From: Xylogone sp. PMI_703
Lineage: Eukaryota; Ascomycota; Leotiomycetes
Length of the DNA stretch: 64,000 nt
Reading direction: 5' to 3'
Assembly: GCA_021399445.1 (NCBI GenBank)
Contig: JAJTUQ010000001.1
Span: 6,262,001 to 6,326,000 of the forward strand
Position 1 is the first letter of the stretch. Each line of letters begins with the position of its first letter. Positions 45,175-57,500 of this stretch are shown here, in pieces. The notes beneath the pieces are model-generated. The model was not told the DNA's origin. It searched no databases and worked only from the letters and a program-made list of their open reading frames with translations. The translations under genes were made by a program, and so were the position numbers.

Positions 45175-45197
45175 AGAGAAAATTTCCAATTTTCTCT
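45175..45197. repeat. Perfect 10-bp hairpin
   Basis: AGAGAAAATT, 3-nt TCC loop, AATTTTCTCT. First of four hairpins within 850 bp. Confidence 0.7.
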
Positions 45198-45695
45198 CAC
45201 TCCTCCTGTACCTGTACCACTGTCAACAAACCGGCACCCTCAATAGGACCAGCGTCCTTACCTCACCTGAGAGAGGAGCGCCAGACGTAGATTAGATCCA
45301 TTCCAGTTACCTGAAACACCTTTTTGATATACCCTATTTTACTTCTCTCATCACGGTGTAGGTAACTCTTTTTACTTTCATGCGCTATGGAGGATATCTC
45401 TTGTATACCATCTCGTCTCACTGTCCCGTTCCCGGATAAGATCTCTTATTTTCTCAAGGAAAGTGAGACTTGCGATTTCAATACAGTCTACATATGAAGG
45501 CAATAGTCACTATATTTAAGTCCATTGATTTTGCAGTTGATATTAAAATCTTCTCATTTACTTCTGGTCAAGTGACGTGTTTCAGTTCATCTACCATCCC
45601 ATGCTTCAAAACAAGAAAAAAAAGAATAACAATACAGATTCAATCAAGAAAAAGAACAGAATAAAATAGATGGAGTGACAAAAAAGTTCGGCGCT

Positions 45696-45719
45696 ATACA
45701 AGCTATAGGAAGCTTGTAT
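45696..45719. repeat. Perfect 9-bp hairpin
   Basis: ATACAAGCT, 6-nt loop ATAGGA, AGCTTGTAT. Lies 77 bp before the 19-bp hairpin. Confidence 0.7.
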
Positions 45720-45795
45720 GCCTACATCTTCCCTAATATCTCAGTGTTCTCCTGTGAAGTTCACTATTAGGATTGGCCCCTACATTCCTTGCTCT

Positions 45796-45849
45796 GCAAG
45801 ACCTGACCCCTCTGGCTCTGACCACTCTGGCAGAGGGGTCAGGTCTTGC
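45796..45849. repeat. Perfect 19-bp inverted repeat (hairpin) with 16-nt loop
   Basis: Left arm GCAAGACCTGACCCCTCTG at 45796-45814; right arm CAGAGGGGTCAGGTCTTGC at 45831-45849, exact complement over all 19 bases; loop 45815-45830. GC-rich compared with its AT-rich flanks. No open frame runs through it usefully. Candidate small-RNA precursor, structured RNA or miniature element. Confidence 0.85.
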
Positions 45850-45994
45850 GCCACCCACAGCGTAGTGCTTTCTTATTTGGGGTTATATCCTTATGATATC
45901 TCTTGATATATTTTAGCGTGGTTTTCTATTTTCTATCTAGTACTAGTGCTCCTCTTGAGCTGATAGAAATATCATGTTTCTAATCCAACCCTTT

Positions 45995-46016
45995 CGATTC
46001 CGTACCATTGGAATCG
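45995..46016. repeat. Perfect 7-bp hairpin
   Basis: CGATTCC, 8-nt loop GTACCATT, GGAATCG. Fourth hairpin of the cluster. Confidence 0.6.
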
Positions 46017-49000
46017 GATCCATGCGAGTATTGTTCCCAGAAGGATAGAACTTTGTCAACCTAAGTTATACATGCTGTTTCTCCTAGCTGTTCATAGCAA
46101 GAGATGGCTGCTACAGATCCATCACGTGTATGCTTCAAATATACGCACAATTGCAGTGAACACATCCAATGGAGCTGTACATGTTCTCATTCAGCCAGAG
46201 CTTGATAAAGAGGGAAAACTGAAGAGTACAATGGTTTATATATACAAGGCTTGGAACTGAGTCTTGGTGGCCGAACTCTGAATATTATCCATCTTTTTTC
46301 TTCATCCCTTGGGTGTATTGGTAGTCTATTGTGCATAGTAATTTATTGTTAGGATGAGAGATCGATGAATTGATTTCGATTTCGATTTTTATCTCAGGTA
46401 TACGGATAGGATAAAGAAATTCCGGATGCTGGATATGCTGCAGCCTCGATTTGCAGTATCAAGTGCTGACAACGGCAATATTCCTTCTTCTATCGATAAC
46501 CTGACTACTCCAGCCAAAAGACAAACAGACATTTACAGAACGATTCCATGTCATGTTAGACTTCTGGCTCTTACTACTGCTACAAATAATGCCATTTTTT
46601 TTGCAAAAATAAAAAAACATAACAATCGACTGGGTTGCTTATCCTCCCCTATCAAACCCGGCCGTGATCGTGATGCTGAGGAAATAGACGAGTTCATGGT
46701 ATCTCGCGCAAGCAATAATCAAGTCAAATCTAATAATATGTGGATCTCCGAGTATATGTGACGAGCACAGAGCATTTATGCCAGAGTGTCTACAAAGGCC
46801 TACGTCTTTGGAAAACATCTGTCTCTAGGAACAGGATGGGATTCAAGAATCACAATCACTACTGAAGTCATATCTCTAACGTCTGCTTATACATTCTGCC
46901 AAAAATCAAGATATATCAAGGTGGAAGAATGCACATATTCCTTCTCCGCTTTTTCTGTTTATAGAAGACCACGCATGCACAGCATGCTTATTCTAGATCC
47001 AGCCAAGTTGATATGTGGAGACTCCTGGTCTGCATCCACTCCAGACTTGGAATTACCTCCTTTTTCATCTTCTATCACTCGCTCTTAACCAAGCTCCTTT
47101 CTCTTCTAACCAGACCATAGTCCCACCCATATGAACTACAAATGTTCCTCCAATCAGATACTGAATCGTCTCTGACGTATTATACCAGCGTATAGAATTC
47201 AATCTCCGTAGCCAGCTCCATCTGGCGGTTTGTATGCGAGGATCGGTATCTATGTTGTGGATTCTGCAGTTTTGTCTCCTTTCCCACTTCCTTTCTTTGT
47301 CTCCCCTTTTCTACTCCTGCCAGAGTCCAGGTGGACTTGGTAGATGCTTTTCCAATGATAACATGATAAGGTTTATGATATAACTCACATTCTCTGCATT
47401 ATCAACGTTTTAAAGAATACGAGGGAAGTTCTTGTCTCTGGGTTATATATATATTGATACACATATCGCCTCGTGTAACAGCACACTGTTATAACATCTG
47501 ATACACGGTATAGCATTGGTTTTCTCTAATTGCTTCATATAACATTGCTTTAGAGATGCATCTCCAAATGTTCGTTACATTGACCATCCTCATTCATCTT
47601 CAGGGGCCAGAGTACGGCAAATGGGTGGTTACATTCTATCCAGAAGCCCTGAGGACTCAGCCAATTTACCCAGCCGAATCAGATACATACCGTCACACCT
47701 CCATGAACAACCAAACCACTCACTTCCTGTCCCACCACCTACAGCTCGGAGGCACCTCCAATAAACTAAGTAGTCACATTCACTTTATAACAAAGAATAT
47801 TGACTAGTACCATCAGCTCCAAAGCCGAACGGGGTTCCAGGGCTGGAGATCTTACTACGCCCTTTCAATCGAGTCACTAATCCTCGGGGAAAGCAGGTTT
47901 TCAAACTCTGCAAAACAGGATCATAAGGACGAAATCAAACATTTGGGACTATACTTCACTATTTTTTGATATGTGAACTTGAATACCAGCCAGGACCACG
48001 TCAGTTACAAGTATCATTTACGCAGATATCGCATTCATCTTTTGCAATATCCCAGACACACTTTGGTTGTTTCAGTGCCTTATTGGGGGCAAGAAAACCG
48101 TTCAGACCCTCCTCCGGAAATACTTCCAATTGGATAAGAATGTGACGGAGATCATGATACATATTCCATCACAGCGGGTTGCTAGACAATAAGGTGCGGT
48201 ATGATCCCTACTAAGGGTTGTGTCTGAGTCCTTGTCCGAGGCGTCAAATAAGACACGATTTACAAGAAAACACAGGGCTATGAGATGTACCCTAAAATTA
48301 TATACGTAGTAGTCGGATATCACTCGGGGTGGTATTTTGTGACGTTCTGTTCGTCCCGCAGAAATGCGGAGAGGGAGCGTTTAGTAACTGAAAAAGGGGA
48401 GCGAGAAAAAGACCTGTTGGTGGATAAAGATGGGGGCCGTAGCTTGGAATCAGGATCTCGGGGCTTATTGCTAATGCTTGGAGGAATATATGTCCACTAA
48501 ATTGATTTGATATCGTATTCGGAAACTTTGAATATGCTATTCTCTCCATTAATGATGTCTCTAGTTGAACTGCTGGCGCATAACATCTCCATGAACACTT
48601 TAAGTGCCAATTCTGACTGATATGCTGGCCTCGAATCATCTTAAATCTCATTAGCAAATGAGCAGCCTAAACCATCAACTAAGATTATCAAGGACTCTCA
48701 TCCGCTATACTCGGGGTGACTACTATACCTAATCGTATATCATTGTTCATTCGGATCTCAGGGCATCGTCGGTATGAGCGGGTATTTCGGGCCCAATTAT
48801 AATCAGGGCACGATGATGTGAGTTCCGAGCCCGCGAATAGCTGCCAGAGACGGCTTTATCCGATCTTCTGTCGGGCACAGCTTTGAAAGAACGGTGGGTG
48901 AGGAATCCAACAGGGGGAGAGAGAAGAGGCTGCTGTGCCCGGCATACCTACTTTTGCTGCTCGATATGTAAAGTGAGAAACCTTCCTCTTGGCCAGACCG

Positions 49001-50783
49001 GATCCCGTCAGCTCTCTTGAAGACACGGTGACGTTTACACGTAGAGAATGAACAGTCACCTTGTTCATATGACTTGCCCGCTGTTACCCAACCTTATGAC
49101 TGCCATTTGTGTAACAAGAACCAGAGCCCAATGGGCCATGAAGCTACGCCACCAACTGACTGCCAAGCTACCCAACTCACATCAGCACCAACATCTAGGG
49201 GTTGCTTTCAAGGCTGCTTAAAAGTAATGCAACAGTATGCAGAGGAGCTCAGCCCCATGGCTAACATCTACTTAGATGTAACAGGCCCAGTAATTGCTCG
49301 TATTTATTCTTCCCATGTTATGGGCCGTTCAAAGTATTGATAATCTATAAAAAACCTTATCACTTTGATCTGATGCAGATCTCAGACGCGGGAAGCGTAA
49401 CGGGGGAGCTCACAGCGATCATGTTGCTTCCAAACGATGCATCTTACGATCTGAATAATTCCCTATTCCATTCCTGGGCCAAAATAAGCAGGTCGGAACC
49501 ATATATTCTGGGCTCTGGGTTTCATATCTTGTTTAGGGCGGAATGCAATCCCACCTCGTTCACGTCTGCTTCCGAGGAAATGAAACTGATAAGGCCCATA
49601 CAATTGGCAACAGAAATTGTATTAAGAAATCCACTTACCGCTAGGATAGTGCTGCACACCACATTGCCTCAATTGCTATTCATTCGCGTGTCATGCTGAG
49701 CGATTGGTGGGCAAAGCGTGTTGCAGCACAACCTGCTAAGCCCCTGCAACTACATGGACAAGCAAAAGTGCATGAAATATAGGAATGTTGAAGTGAACTT
49801 GAGTCACTTGACTCGATTCCTATGTAGATTGTGGGCTGTAGTTTGCCATAAACAATTGGATAGAAAGGAAATAAAAAGGCTTAGGTGAGAGTTTTAGAAT
49901 AGCTAAGGTATGTATTTTCGCAACCCTTACCAAGTTGGTACCACGTGGGACGGGGAAGTTGAAGAGGGTTACTCTTTCACCAACTTACCCTGCTTCTCAA
50001 AAGCCCAGCCCAGCAATCACATCATCCCGATGGTACGGCATCACACCATCACCTTTCCCCAGAGTTACCATTCTATGTCTCAGGAACAGCGCCCGGTAAG
50101 GATCAAGGCCAACATCGCGGCCCAAGTACGTCGCATCATATACCGCTCTATAACTCGAAATTCCCAGTTAAAACTGTCTGAACAAGAGAAAAGATGCTGT
50201 ACGATGAAGGATGCAAGCTGATGGGAAAACTCTGGCTGTTGGAAAATGATAAGTGATAGCTAAGACCCGAAGGATTGTAGGAGCCCTACGCGATCTTGGG
50301 CACAGCGTCGGAAAGGAGGATCTGCCCGAGCTCCAGCAGCAACAGATAGGTCATGTACCACAGCATGTAGCCATATGTAAGATTCGAGATGTACCCTCGT
50401 GTATGGCAGGACCAAGACGGGAAAAGGGAAGCATGCGGATCAATGTCAGCAGGTGATACACACGCAAGAAGGAATACATTGGTGATACGATACTGCCAAT
50501 AACCTAGACCAACTTACGTTGGTTTTCATAAAATAGACTGCTGAAATAGATATTATGCATGCAGTATTTCCGAACTTCTGGGTTGCGTAAAAGAGTGTGA
50601 GTTTCTGGCGTAGAAAATGACCTATCAATTCTTGGATAAGGTCTTTCCTCGCCATGTCTCGTACCATCTCGAACAGATAGAAAATGTTCACATCACAAAA
50701 ATTTCTCTGTAAAGCTCCCGAGTTGGCACATTTCTCGATAAAACGTATGCTTCTAGGAAAAATAGGAAAGGCCTGTCCACAGA

Positions 50784-51147
50784 TCATGCCACTTGCGGTC
50801 TGCCATCGTAGTTGCCGCCTTTGCTACCGTTCCTTCTGTGTTTGGAGGAGCTACCAGTAGATGCGCTTGGATTTTCGAGTGATTTGGGAGCTCCAGTCCT
50901 GCCACAGTCATAGCATGCTACTCCTATTAAACCTGATCCTCTACAATGTGTACATGACGCAACGCTAGTCACAAGAATTGCTGTTAGCACTGGTAATAGT
51001 CTTCAAAATCTCAAGAAGATATTTTTCATTTTTCAAAAATGAAAAACGAAGAGACGATTACCTTCTAGCATTGCCCATACAGCTGGGACAACTTTCATAG
51101 TTGACTCCTTGCACACAAGAAGGGTTGGAGCACTTATGGAAGTCCAT
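50784..51147 (-). CDS. Small cysteine-rich protein with DnaJ-type zinc-finger repeats
   Basis: Two exons, 51147-51062 and 50964-50784, joined across a 97-bp intron (GTAATC donor, GTGACTAG acceptor) to 88 residues. The joined protein has eight cysteines in pairs: CSNPSC, CPSCMG, CTHCRGSG and CYDCGRTG. The last two match the CxxCxGxG pattern of DnaJ zinc fingers, so two zinc sites are likely, but there is no J domain. The C-terminal third is Ser/Gly/Lys-rich and disordered (SSSKHRRNGSKGG). The pairing of cysteines on both sides of the intron is the main reason to believe the model. Function unknown; such mini zinc-ribbon proteins can be chaperone or RNA associated. It stands alone in gene-poor DNA, and its intron carries a perfect 25-bp palindrome. 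Confidence 0.6.
51022..51046. repeat. 25-bp near-continuous palindrome inside intron
   Basis: TTTTTCATTTTT, one C, AAAAATGAAAAA: 12-bp perfect arms, 1-nt centre. Lies in the intron of the cysteine-rich gene, near the donor site. Confidence 0.8.
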
Positions 51148-52416
51148 TGCTGAAGAAGAAATATCAAACAAGAAGGGAACTGTAACCAAGTATATAGAAT
51201 ATATCCAAGAAAGAAAAGAACCGCAAGTATGAACCAGAAAGCGGGAGACCTCCTCACGGAGCCTTTATACCAAAAACTGAGGAGCGAATACCAGAACCAG
51301 AAAGTAAGCCACCCCCTCTACGTAGTATGCTCTCATCAAAACCATCTCCCCTTTCCCTCTCGGCAAATGCCATCTCCAGTCCCGAGTACGTATAAATAGC
51401 AAGGCCCAGGACAGGCGAACGCTGGATATCCCGGATGTCCAGAAAAAGAATCTCCACACCGCTCGAGCAGAGAGGGGAGGGGAGGTGAGGTGTGTTACGT
51501 ACCTTGCGATTGGAGCGTCTACTACGTCAATGGTCAGACTTGGGTATGCAAAACACAAGCGTGAGGGCATGGGAATGGAATAATGGGGGAGGAGGGTGGT
51601 AAGGGGGCAACGAGGCGAGTGCTCTTGTCTTGTCATGACTCTTTTTTTCCTGGGCCCACGAGCAGCATGTGCCTCAGCATCGTGCAGCACGCTCCCCTAT
51701 TGAACCTTTTTTTTCTTTGCTCGATCACTCGTGAGGACAGATCTTATGCGACACGACAGGTCATGTTTCACCACGTATAAGCACGTGTGCAGTTGCTATT
51801 GTGCAGGAATGTTCTTCTGGGAGTGGTGCCCTCTCCTAAATTTTTCTGTTCGTGCAGTTGACTTCCGGGTCTCCTAAAGATACGGTCTAGGAATATTTCG
51901 AAGCACTGTCTCATATGGGTTTGTGTTATATATACAGAGCGGCTACTGAGATTGTAGGTCTTTCTCCTTAGATTTCTCATATGAAGTGAAAACCATTCCG
52001 AGTTAAGGAGCGCGGAAACTCTCCTCTTTCTGGTGATCCGATTAGACGAGTCAGATTTTATGATTACCTTTTACGGATGGCTTCAGGCACCAATATAAAT
52101 TATAGATAGATCATATGATCCATAAGCTGCGTCAAGGTACGTCTGTCGACTCCGAGGAGAATAAGTTCTGATTCTGACAACTAAACAACATTGTAAGAAA
52201 TGTAAGACCAAAGTAGACCACTCCGAAACTGAAACCCCTGACTCCGGTCCAAATAACGCCTACTCTAAAGGCTGAATAATCAGCACGACGTGAATTACTT
52301 AGTCCCTATACTTTCAGATCACTCCGATGTCCTCCCTTCTTGCTTACTCCATTGATCCAACAAATTGCCACACGTAATAGAGCATTATCTGCAAAGAACC
52401 GAAGATTATTCCGTGA
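51148..52416. other. Intergenic region
   Basis: 1.27 kb. A 141-codon minus-strand frame (51690-51265) has no motif I know and may be 5' leader of the cysteine-rich gene. Nothing else supported. Confidence 0.45.
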
Positions 52417-54509
52417 TTAAAGGTCCGGAGCCGTGGCCACTAATATGCTAAAAATCCCGATTCCTCCAAGAGCAACCCAACCTGCTATCTCAGCGACACT
52501 CTTTAGCTTCTTTATTGGCCGTTGAGAAACTGATTGAGGTTCAGCTAGCTGCGGCGCCACAGGGGTTGAAGATTGGGGCTCTTCCTCTACCAACTCCGAA
52601 ATTTGGTCAAACTTGCGTTTCCTCTTAGAGCTTTCAGCAGTAGAAACGTTATCAATGATGTCATTGATGCTGACTTTGGACCGGTGAGTTTGGTTGACTA
52701 TTGGGTCAGATTTGGTCAGGATAGATGGTTCCGGGCTAAGTGGAGTGCTAGATGGGATTATGACTTGTTTACTTCTGTTGAAGGTGACTGCGCTTGTCAT
52801 GTCGAATTCAGTACCGGGATCTTGTTCTGCAATTTTTCCGTGTCCATAGAATGGTGTTGGCGAGAATTCGCGCTCCACTTGGAGGAAAGAATTGTCATGA
52901 GAGTTTTGTTCAGGTTCAGGAGGAGTAATATTTGCCTGCTTCAATAATGTCTCCCTATTCCCTGCCCAGGCGTCGAAAAACTCCTTTTTATCTGACATGC
53001 TGTCCGTGATGTTGGAAGTAGACCCTTCCCAAAGCTCACCAGGGGTCTGCAGAGTACCCGGAATATCGGGCTTGTTCATTGGAGGAAGCGAGTATGGTCC
53101 TGCATAGATGCGTTGTGGAGGCATCACTATATCTGGTAGCTTTGTAGGTGAAACTCCAAACAGATCAGGTGCCTCAGCTACAAACTTGAAGCTACTTGCT
53201 TGCAACCAGGGTGCATCCGGAGATGTCTTGGGTTCATTTGACAATCTTGCCATATCTTTCAGTTCAGTATCGGAATCATGTTCTTGCTGATCATCTTCAA
53301 TTTCGTCATCTGACATATCATCAGGCACTTCAAAACGGATTCCATAGCTTTGTTGAGCAGAAGGCTCCATATCGCTATTATCGGCGTTATCGGAAGTTGT
53401 GTTTTGGTTGTAATCCGAATATTCAGCCATCTCTGATTCATGAACGGTAGGGCCCGTTGCTTGCTCCTCAAGTTCTTCAATTTCATCTTCTTGTATATCT
53501 TCAGAAGCAGAATCAGATGAATCGCTGTCAGCAACCTCTGATTCCAGATCCTCTACGGATACACTCATTTCTTCATCGCTGTCGATTACGATGTGGTTTC
53601 CATTATCGTTAGCAGCCGAGAAAGATGAGACGATCTCGTCACCGATATGTTCTACATTGGCTGCTTTGGTTATGAAGACCTCTTCCACCACTGATGAGGC
53701 ATCAGATGAGTCCGAAATATCCACATGCTGCCTTTCATCATCGCTGATAATATTGTATGGTTCCTCCTCTACGTCTGACGAAGAAGGAAGTGCAAAGGTA
53801 TTGGAATATGCGGTTCTAATGGATCGAAATGTTAGCATATATTCAAATGGGTCTAGATTTTTGGATTCATACGTATCATGTAAATCCACGTAAACCTGGA
53901 AACTACAAGGTGGGAATGTCTCGCCATTGCGAGCGACTGGAGCACCGAACACTATAGTATCGCCAGCATTGATTGGTATCGGGGTGAAGCGTTCCACCTG
54001 AGTTCCGTTTATGAAGGTACCATGGAGGGAACCAATATCCTTTAGCATAATCGACTGATAAATGATTAGTAGTGTATACAACTTGGGGATTAGGGAAGCG
54101 TACCTCAATATCAGGGTTGATGTATATCTCCGCATGGTTCCGGGACATAACCGGGGAATCGAACCAAGCATTGTCATCCGAAGCAACAATTCCCTTGCTC
54201 AAGCTCTTTGAGGCTCTTCCAATCTTATAAGAGACGCATGAGGGGCGGAAGCGGAGCGTTCGGACAGGTGGTTGTATATGGTGATCCAGGGAGGTAAACT
54301 CGACCTTGGCTATAGAACGGTGATGTTAGCTTTGATTCATGGTGGAAAGCTTTCCAGAAGTGGATAAGGAGAAGCAAATAGCAAATTTATAATATGTATG
54401 GAGTGAGGCTCTCACGAGAGCCTGACTCCCTCCATGATACCTTGTGGGTCCTGCCGGGAAGGTGATAAGGGGGAAATTACACACCTTGAAAGTCTGGTAG
54501 CCAGCCCAT
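52417..54509 (-). CDS. FHA-domain protein with C-terminal membrane tail
   Basis: Three exons: 54509-54485, 54309-54104, 54054-52417; 622 residues. The FHA phosphothreonine-binding domain (about 25-125) is clear: YKIGRAS (conserved Gly-Arg), MSRNHAEIYI (Ser-Arg-Asn-His), and DIGSLHGTFINGTQ after the splice. A very acidic Ser/Asp/Glu region follows (DSDEEMSVSVEDLESEVADS; DDMSDDEIEDDQQEHDSD), then Pro-rich sequence, a basic patch (SSKRKRKFDQ; RPIKKLKS) and a final hydrophobic segment (AGWVALGGIGIFSILVATA). FHA plus tail anchor is the outline of SLMAP/Far9/PRO45 proteins of the STRIPAK complex at the ER or nuclear envelope, but I see no long coiled coil, so this may be a different fungal FHA family. 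Intron 1 is 175 bp, long for this window. Confidence 0.85.
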
Positions 54510-57500
54510 CGTGACAAAGTAAACGTATTATCTTAGAATGCAACAAAGAATTCAAAGGTCGAGGGTCGATCAGGTTCAGCCTGTGAGTTGTAGTCTTTGA
54601 TGTGAGGTTGGGTAATCGGCTGATGCGTTGGCCCGAGATGAAACAACCAGCGATCCTCGAATCAAAGGCGTTGACGACGAGACCCGCTCGATACCGGACG
54701 ACTGCTACTGGAGAACTTGTTAGGTTGTTTGAGAATCGAACTCGAGACAGCCAGATGCTATCTCAAAGGTGAACAAAGGTGAGCAGAAGAAGGAGAGAGT
54801 GAAGTTAATATGAGGCAGGAGGGGTAAGAACCCAAAGTCGAAGTAGGCAGCACCAGGCAATAGCTCATTGGTTCGCGCTAGGTGGAACCGAGCTATCGAT
54901 AAGTCACTGGTTCTTTGTATTACGGTATGACTTTAGAGCCTTGAACCGAAATGAAACCTATATTGCTACTGAGCATAGTGAACCTATTTATCTTGGAGTA
55001 TGCACATTAATGAATAGCCTATATCATGAGTCGTCCGGAAGCTGTTCAAGAGCTCCTCTTTCCCCAACTTGACTTCCGGGAGCCTTATCACGTTATCGCT
55101 ATCGCACTATCTTAGCCCCTCCAATGGTGGGGCCGGATGCTAAATTAGGAGCAGGCGTCAGTCAGGCTCCCAAGGTTTGACAACCTGAGCAAACTCCAGT
55201 CATTGCAGCGGCAGTGATAGAATTTACAGAGATCTATGATACACTTGGCTATATATGACTCTGCTATCAATATGGTTCTTCGAAATAACTCAGTGATTAT
55301 TGGTAGACCACTCCAGGCAGCGAGGATGTGCACATACTGTAACCCATTTGCAGAGTTTGTTCATGGAATATCTACTTGTTAGGCTTTTTGCATCTAGCTG
55401 CCTCCGAAGGGTAATTTATTCGCTGGCTGGAAGCTTGGATAATTCTTCACGCAGTCTGAATAGCTCATATTCAAGCGACCTTGAATGCTTGCTGACCACC
55501 TCGTTCAGCTCCTTGAGCGTGTAAGATTGCATATACATAGCAACAACTTTCTTAGTAGAAGATAAGCTTAGCATAGCACCCGCTCAAGGGGAGGCAAGGT
55601 GATTCCAGAAATCTATCAATTCTATCCAGGCTTATTCCTAGCTCAACCCTTCCCAGGGGTCCGATGATTATACCAACTTACGATGATGTTCTAGACTCTG
55701 CAATCACTATAATATTCATCATGGACATTTAATGATTGAAAATTGAAGGGAAGAATCACAACAATTAACTAAGCTATACAGTATCATATCTGGCAACCTT
55801 TGCAGCACTTTAAGTGGAGATGCAAGAATACGGTACTACGGCTGTTCGGTCCAGGCGGGTGGGTGTCGGTGGGTTGTATCCCAGCATGTGCCCTTTTCGA
55901 GATGAGCTTGGAGACCCGAAATTCGATGGGAATTTGCAGCTGCTCTACAGCGATGGACAGAAACCTGACTAGGAAAATTGAAAACTGTAAGAGTGCTAGA
56001 GACAAAGTGAATGTGTAGCCAAAGCAAACCAGTACTGTATTGAGTTACTGCTTACACAGTATTGTCTCAACGACTCCATGTCCCATGTATATTGAGGCAA
56101 AGTCTTCCCATCTTCTTAATGGACCGATGAAAATGACCATATTGGCCATCATGTGTAACACTGGGTGGTTTTCGATATCTATTCTTTTGTAACAGGACTT
56201 GGACCATCATCGATCCTGAGCTCCGTACTGTGAAATGCCGTAAGCTCGCTAGAGGGGCATTGTTTCAACAGAAGTGTGAGAAGTGTGAAAACTGGAGTAC
56301 GTTCGCACAGAACAAAGCAGGGGGCTGGAAGCTGGGGTTGGAACCGGATTGCTACAAACCATCATCGTCATCAAGTTGATCAATCTTGGGAGAAATACGA
56401 AGTTCGTTATGGAGCAATTGTGCAATGACCTCCTGTGTGCTCCGTACCTGAGAGATGCTGTAGTGCTTACATGCTTATGTGGTCTTCGTCTTTCCGTCCC
56501 CATTGTGCGTATTCTAGAAAGAGCTTGATGCAGCCGAGGACCTGAAAGGTGTCGTTGCTGCTACATCCAGTGCAGTGGAGCTTCCTAGAGGAGAAGAGAA
56601 GATCCACAATGATACAGTGCTGCGTAGCATATAAATCCAGAGACCAAGGAACGACCATGCGTGCTGTACTGTGGAGCCATAACTTTTTTTCAGCCCGGCT
56701 TTGGGGTGGAGTCGCATATGATATCGGTTGATTAGCTGGATTAGCTTTTAACCTGATATGGTGACATGCCCTGCCAAGAGCAGAGCTGCATCAGCTGAAA
56801 AAGGCGATGAGACCTTTCACTAGCCATCCTGCCATCCTGCAAGAACTACCGTAAAGAGGGGGGCTGGACGCTTGGGGATGGAGCAGCAATCGGTCTCCAT
56901 GACAACGGGTTGTTTATCGCAGCTCCCCGGCTGGCCATGGTCGCTGGGCGGCTCTTTGTTTGGTGGAGCTGGGTGTTGCCGACCCACCTAAGCCGCACCG
57001 GGCCTAGCGATCCTGGACCCTGCAGGCCCGGTTTTCCCCCTCAAAAGGCTCCAAGCTTCGAAGAGCGCACGTTTCGAGAGCCGCAGCCCTGGGAAGCGTC
57101 TCCGACAAACGTGCGACGTTACACTCTGGATCACCGTCATCAGGTAGAAACACAGATGGAAGGGTAGCACAATGGGACAACTCTCTCTCTGCTGGCAGTC
57201 GAGACGCAAGGTGCTCTGGGTTGTGGACGGCTTCTGGCCCATTATTCGGTGGAAAAACTCTGCGTTTTATGCGGGAGGTACATGCTTTAGCTGCGTTGAA
57301 CGCTGCGGTCATGCGAGCCCTGTGGTCGAGGTGTCGCCCTTCACTGGCTCACTGGCTCGAGGTGGTTTTCCCCAGCAGTGAACAGTGAACACTGCCCCTC
57401 CAGCGTGGCCGGTCATACCACCCAGCTGCTGGCCTGCGAGTCTGCCCACACCCCAAAAAGCACCGGTTTGCAGCAGTGAAAAGGAAGCATGGTTGCAGTG

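Larger units (their letters stand above)
43125..50783. other. 7.7-kb interval with no supported protein gene
   Basis: Only short frames. 43.1-45.1 kb is GC-richer with simple direct repeats (GTCACT, ACAGT, AGCCACRCAG). 45.17-46.02 kb has four perfect hairpins. 46-50.8 kb is AT-rich. Frames at 44676-45062 (-), 46786-47088 (+) and 49337-49699 (+) exceed 100 codons but show no recognisable motif or splice partners. It may include the long upstream region of the Amu1-like gene, non-coding transcripts or decayed sequence. Confidence 0.45.

Noticed and set aside
49337..49699. 120-codon plus-strand frame
   Set aside because: No domain or signal, no splice partner; AT-rich flanks. Left as non-coding.
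49910..50456. Possible spliced gene including MSQEQRPVRIKANIAAQ and a Gln-rich segment
   Set aside because: A GTACGT donor exists at about 50127, but I could not find an acceptor that gives a convincing continuous protein.
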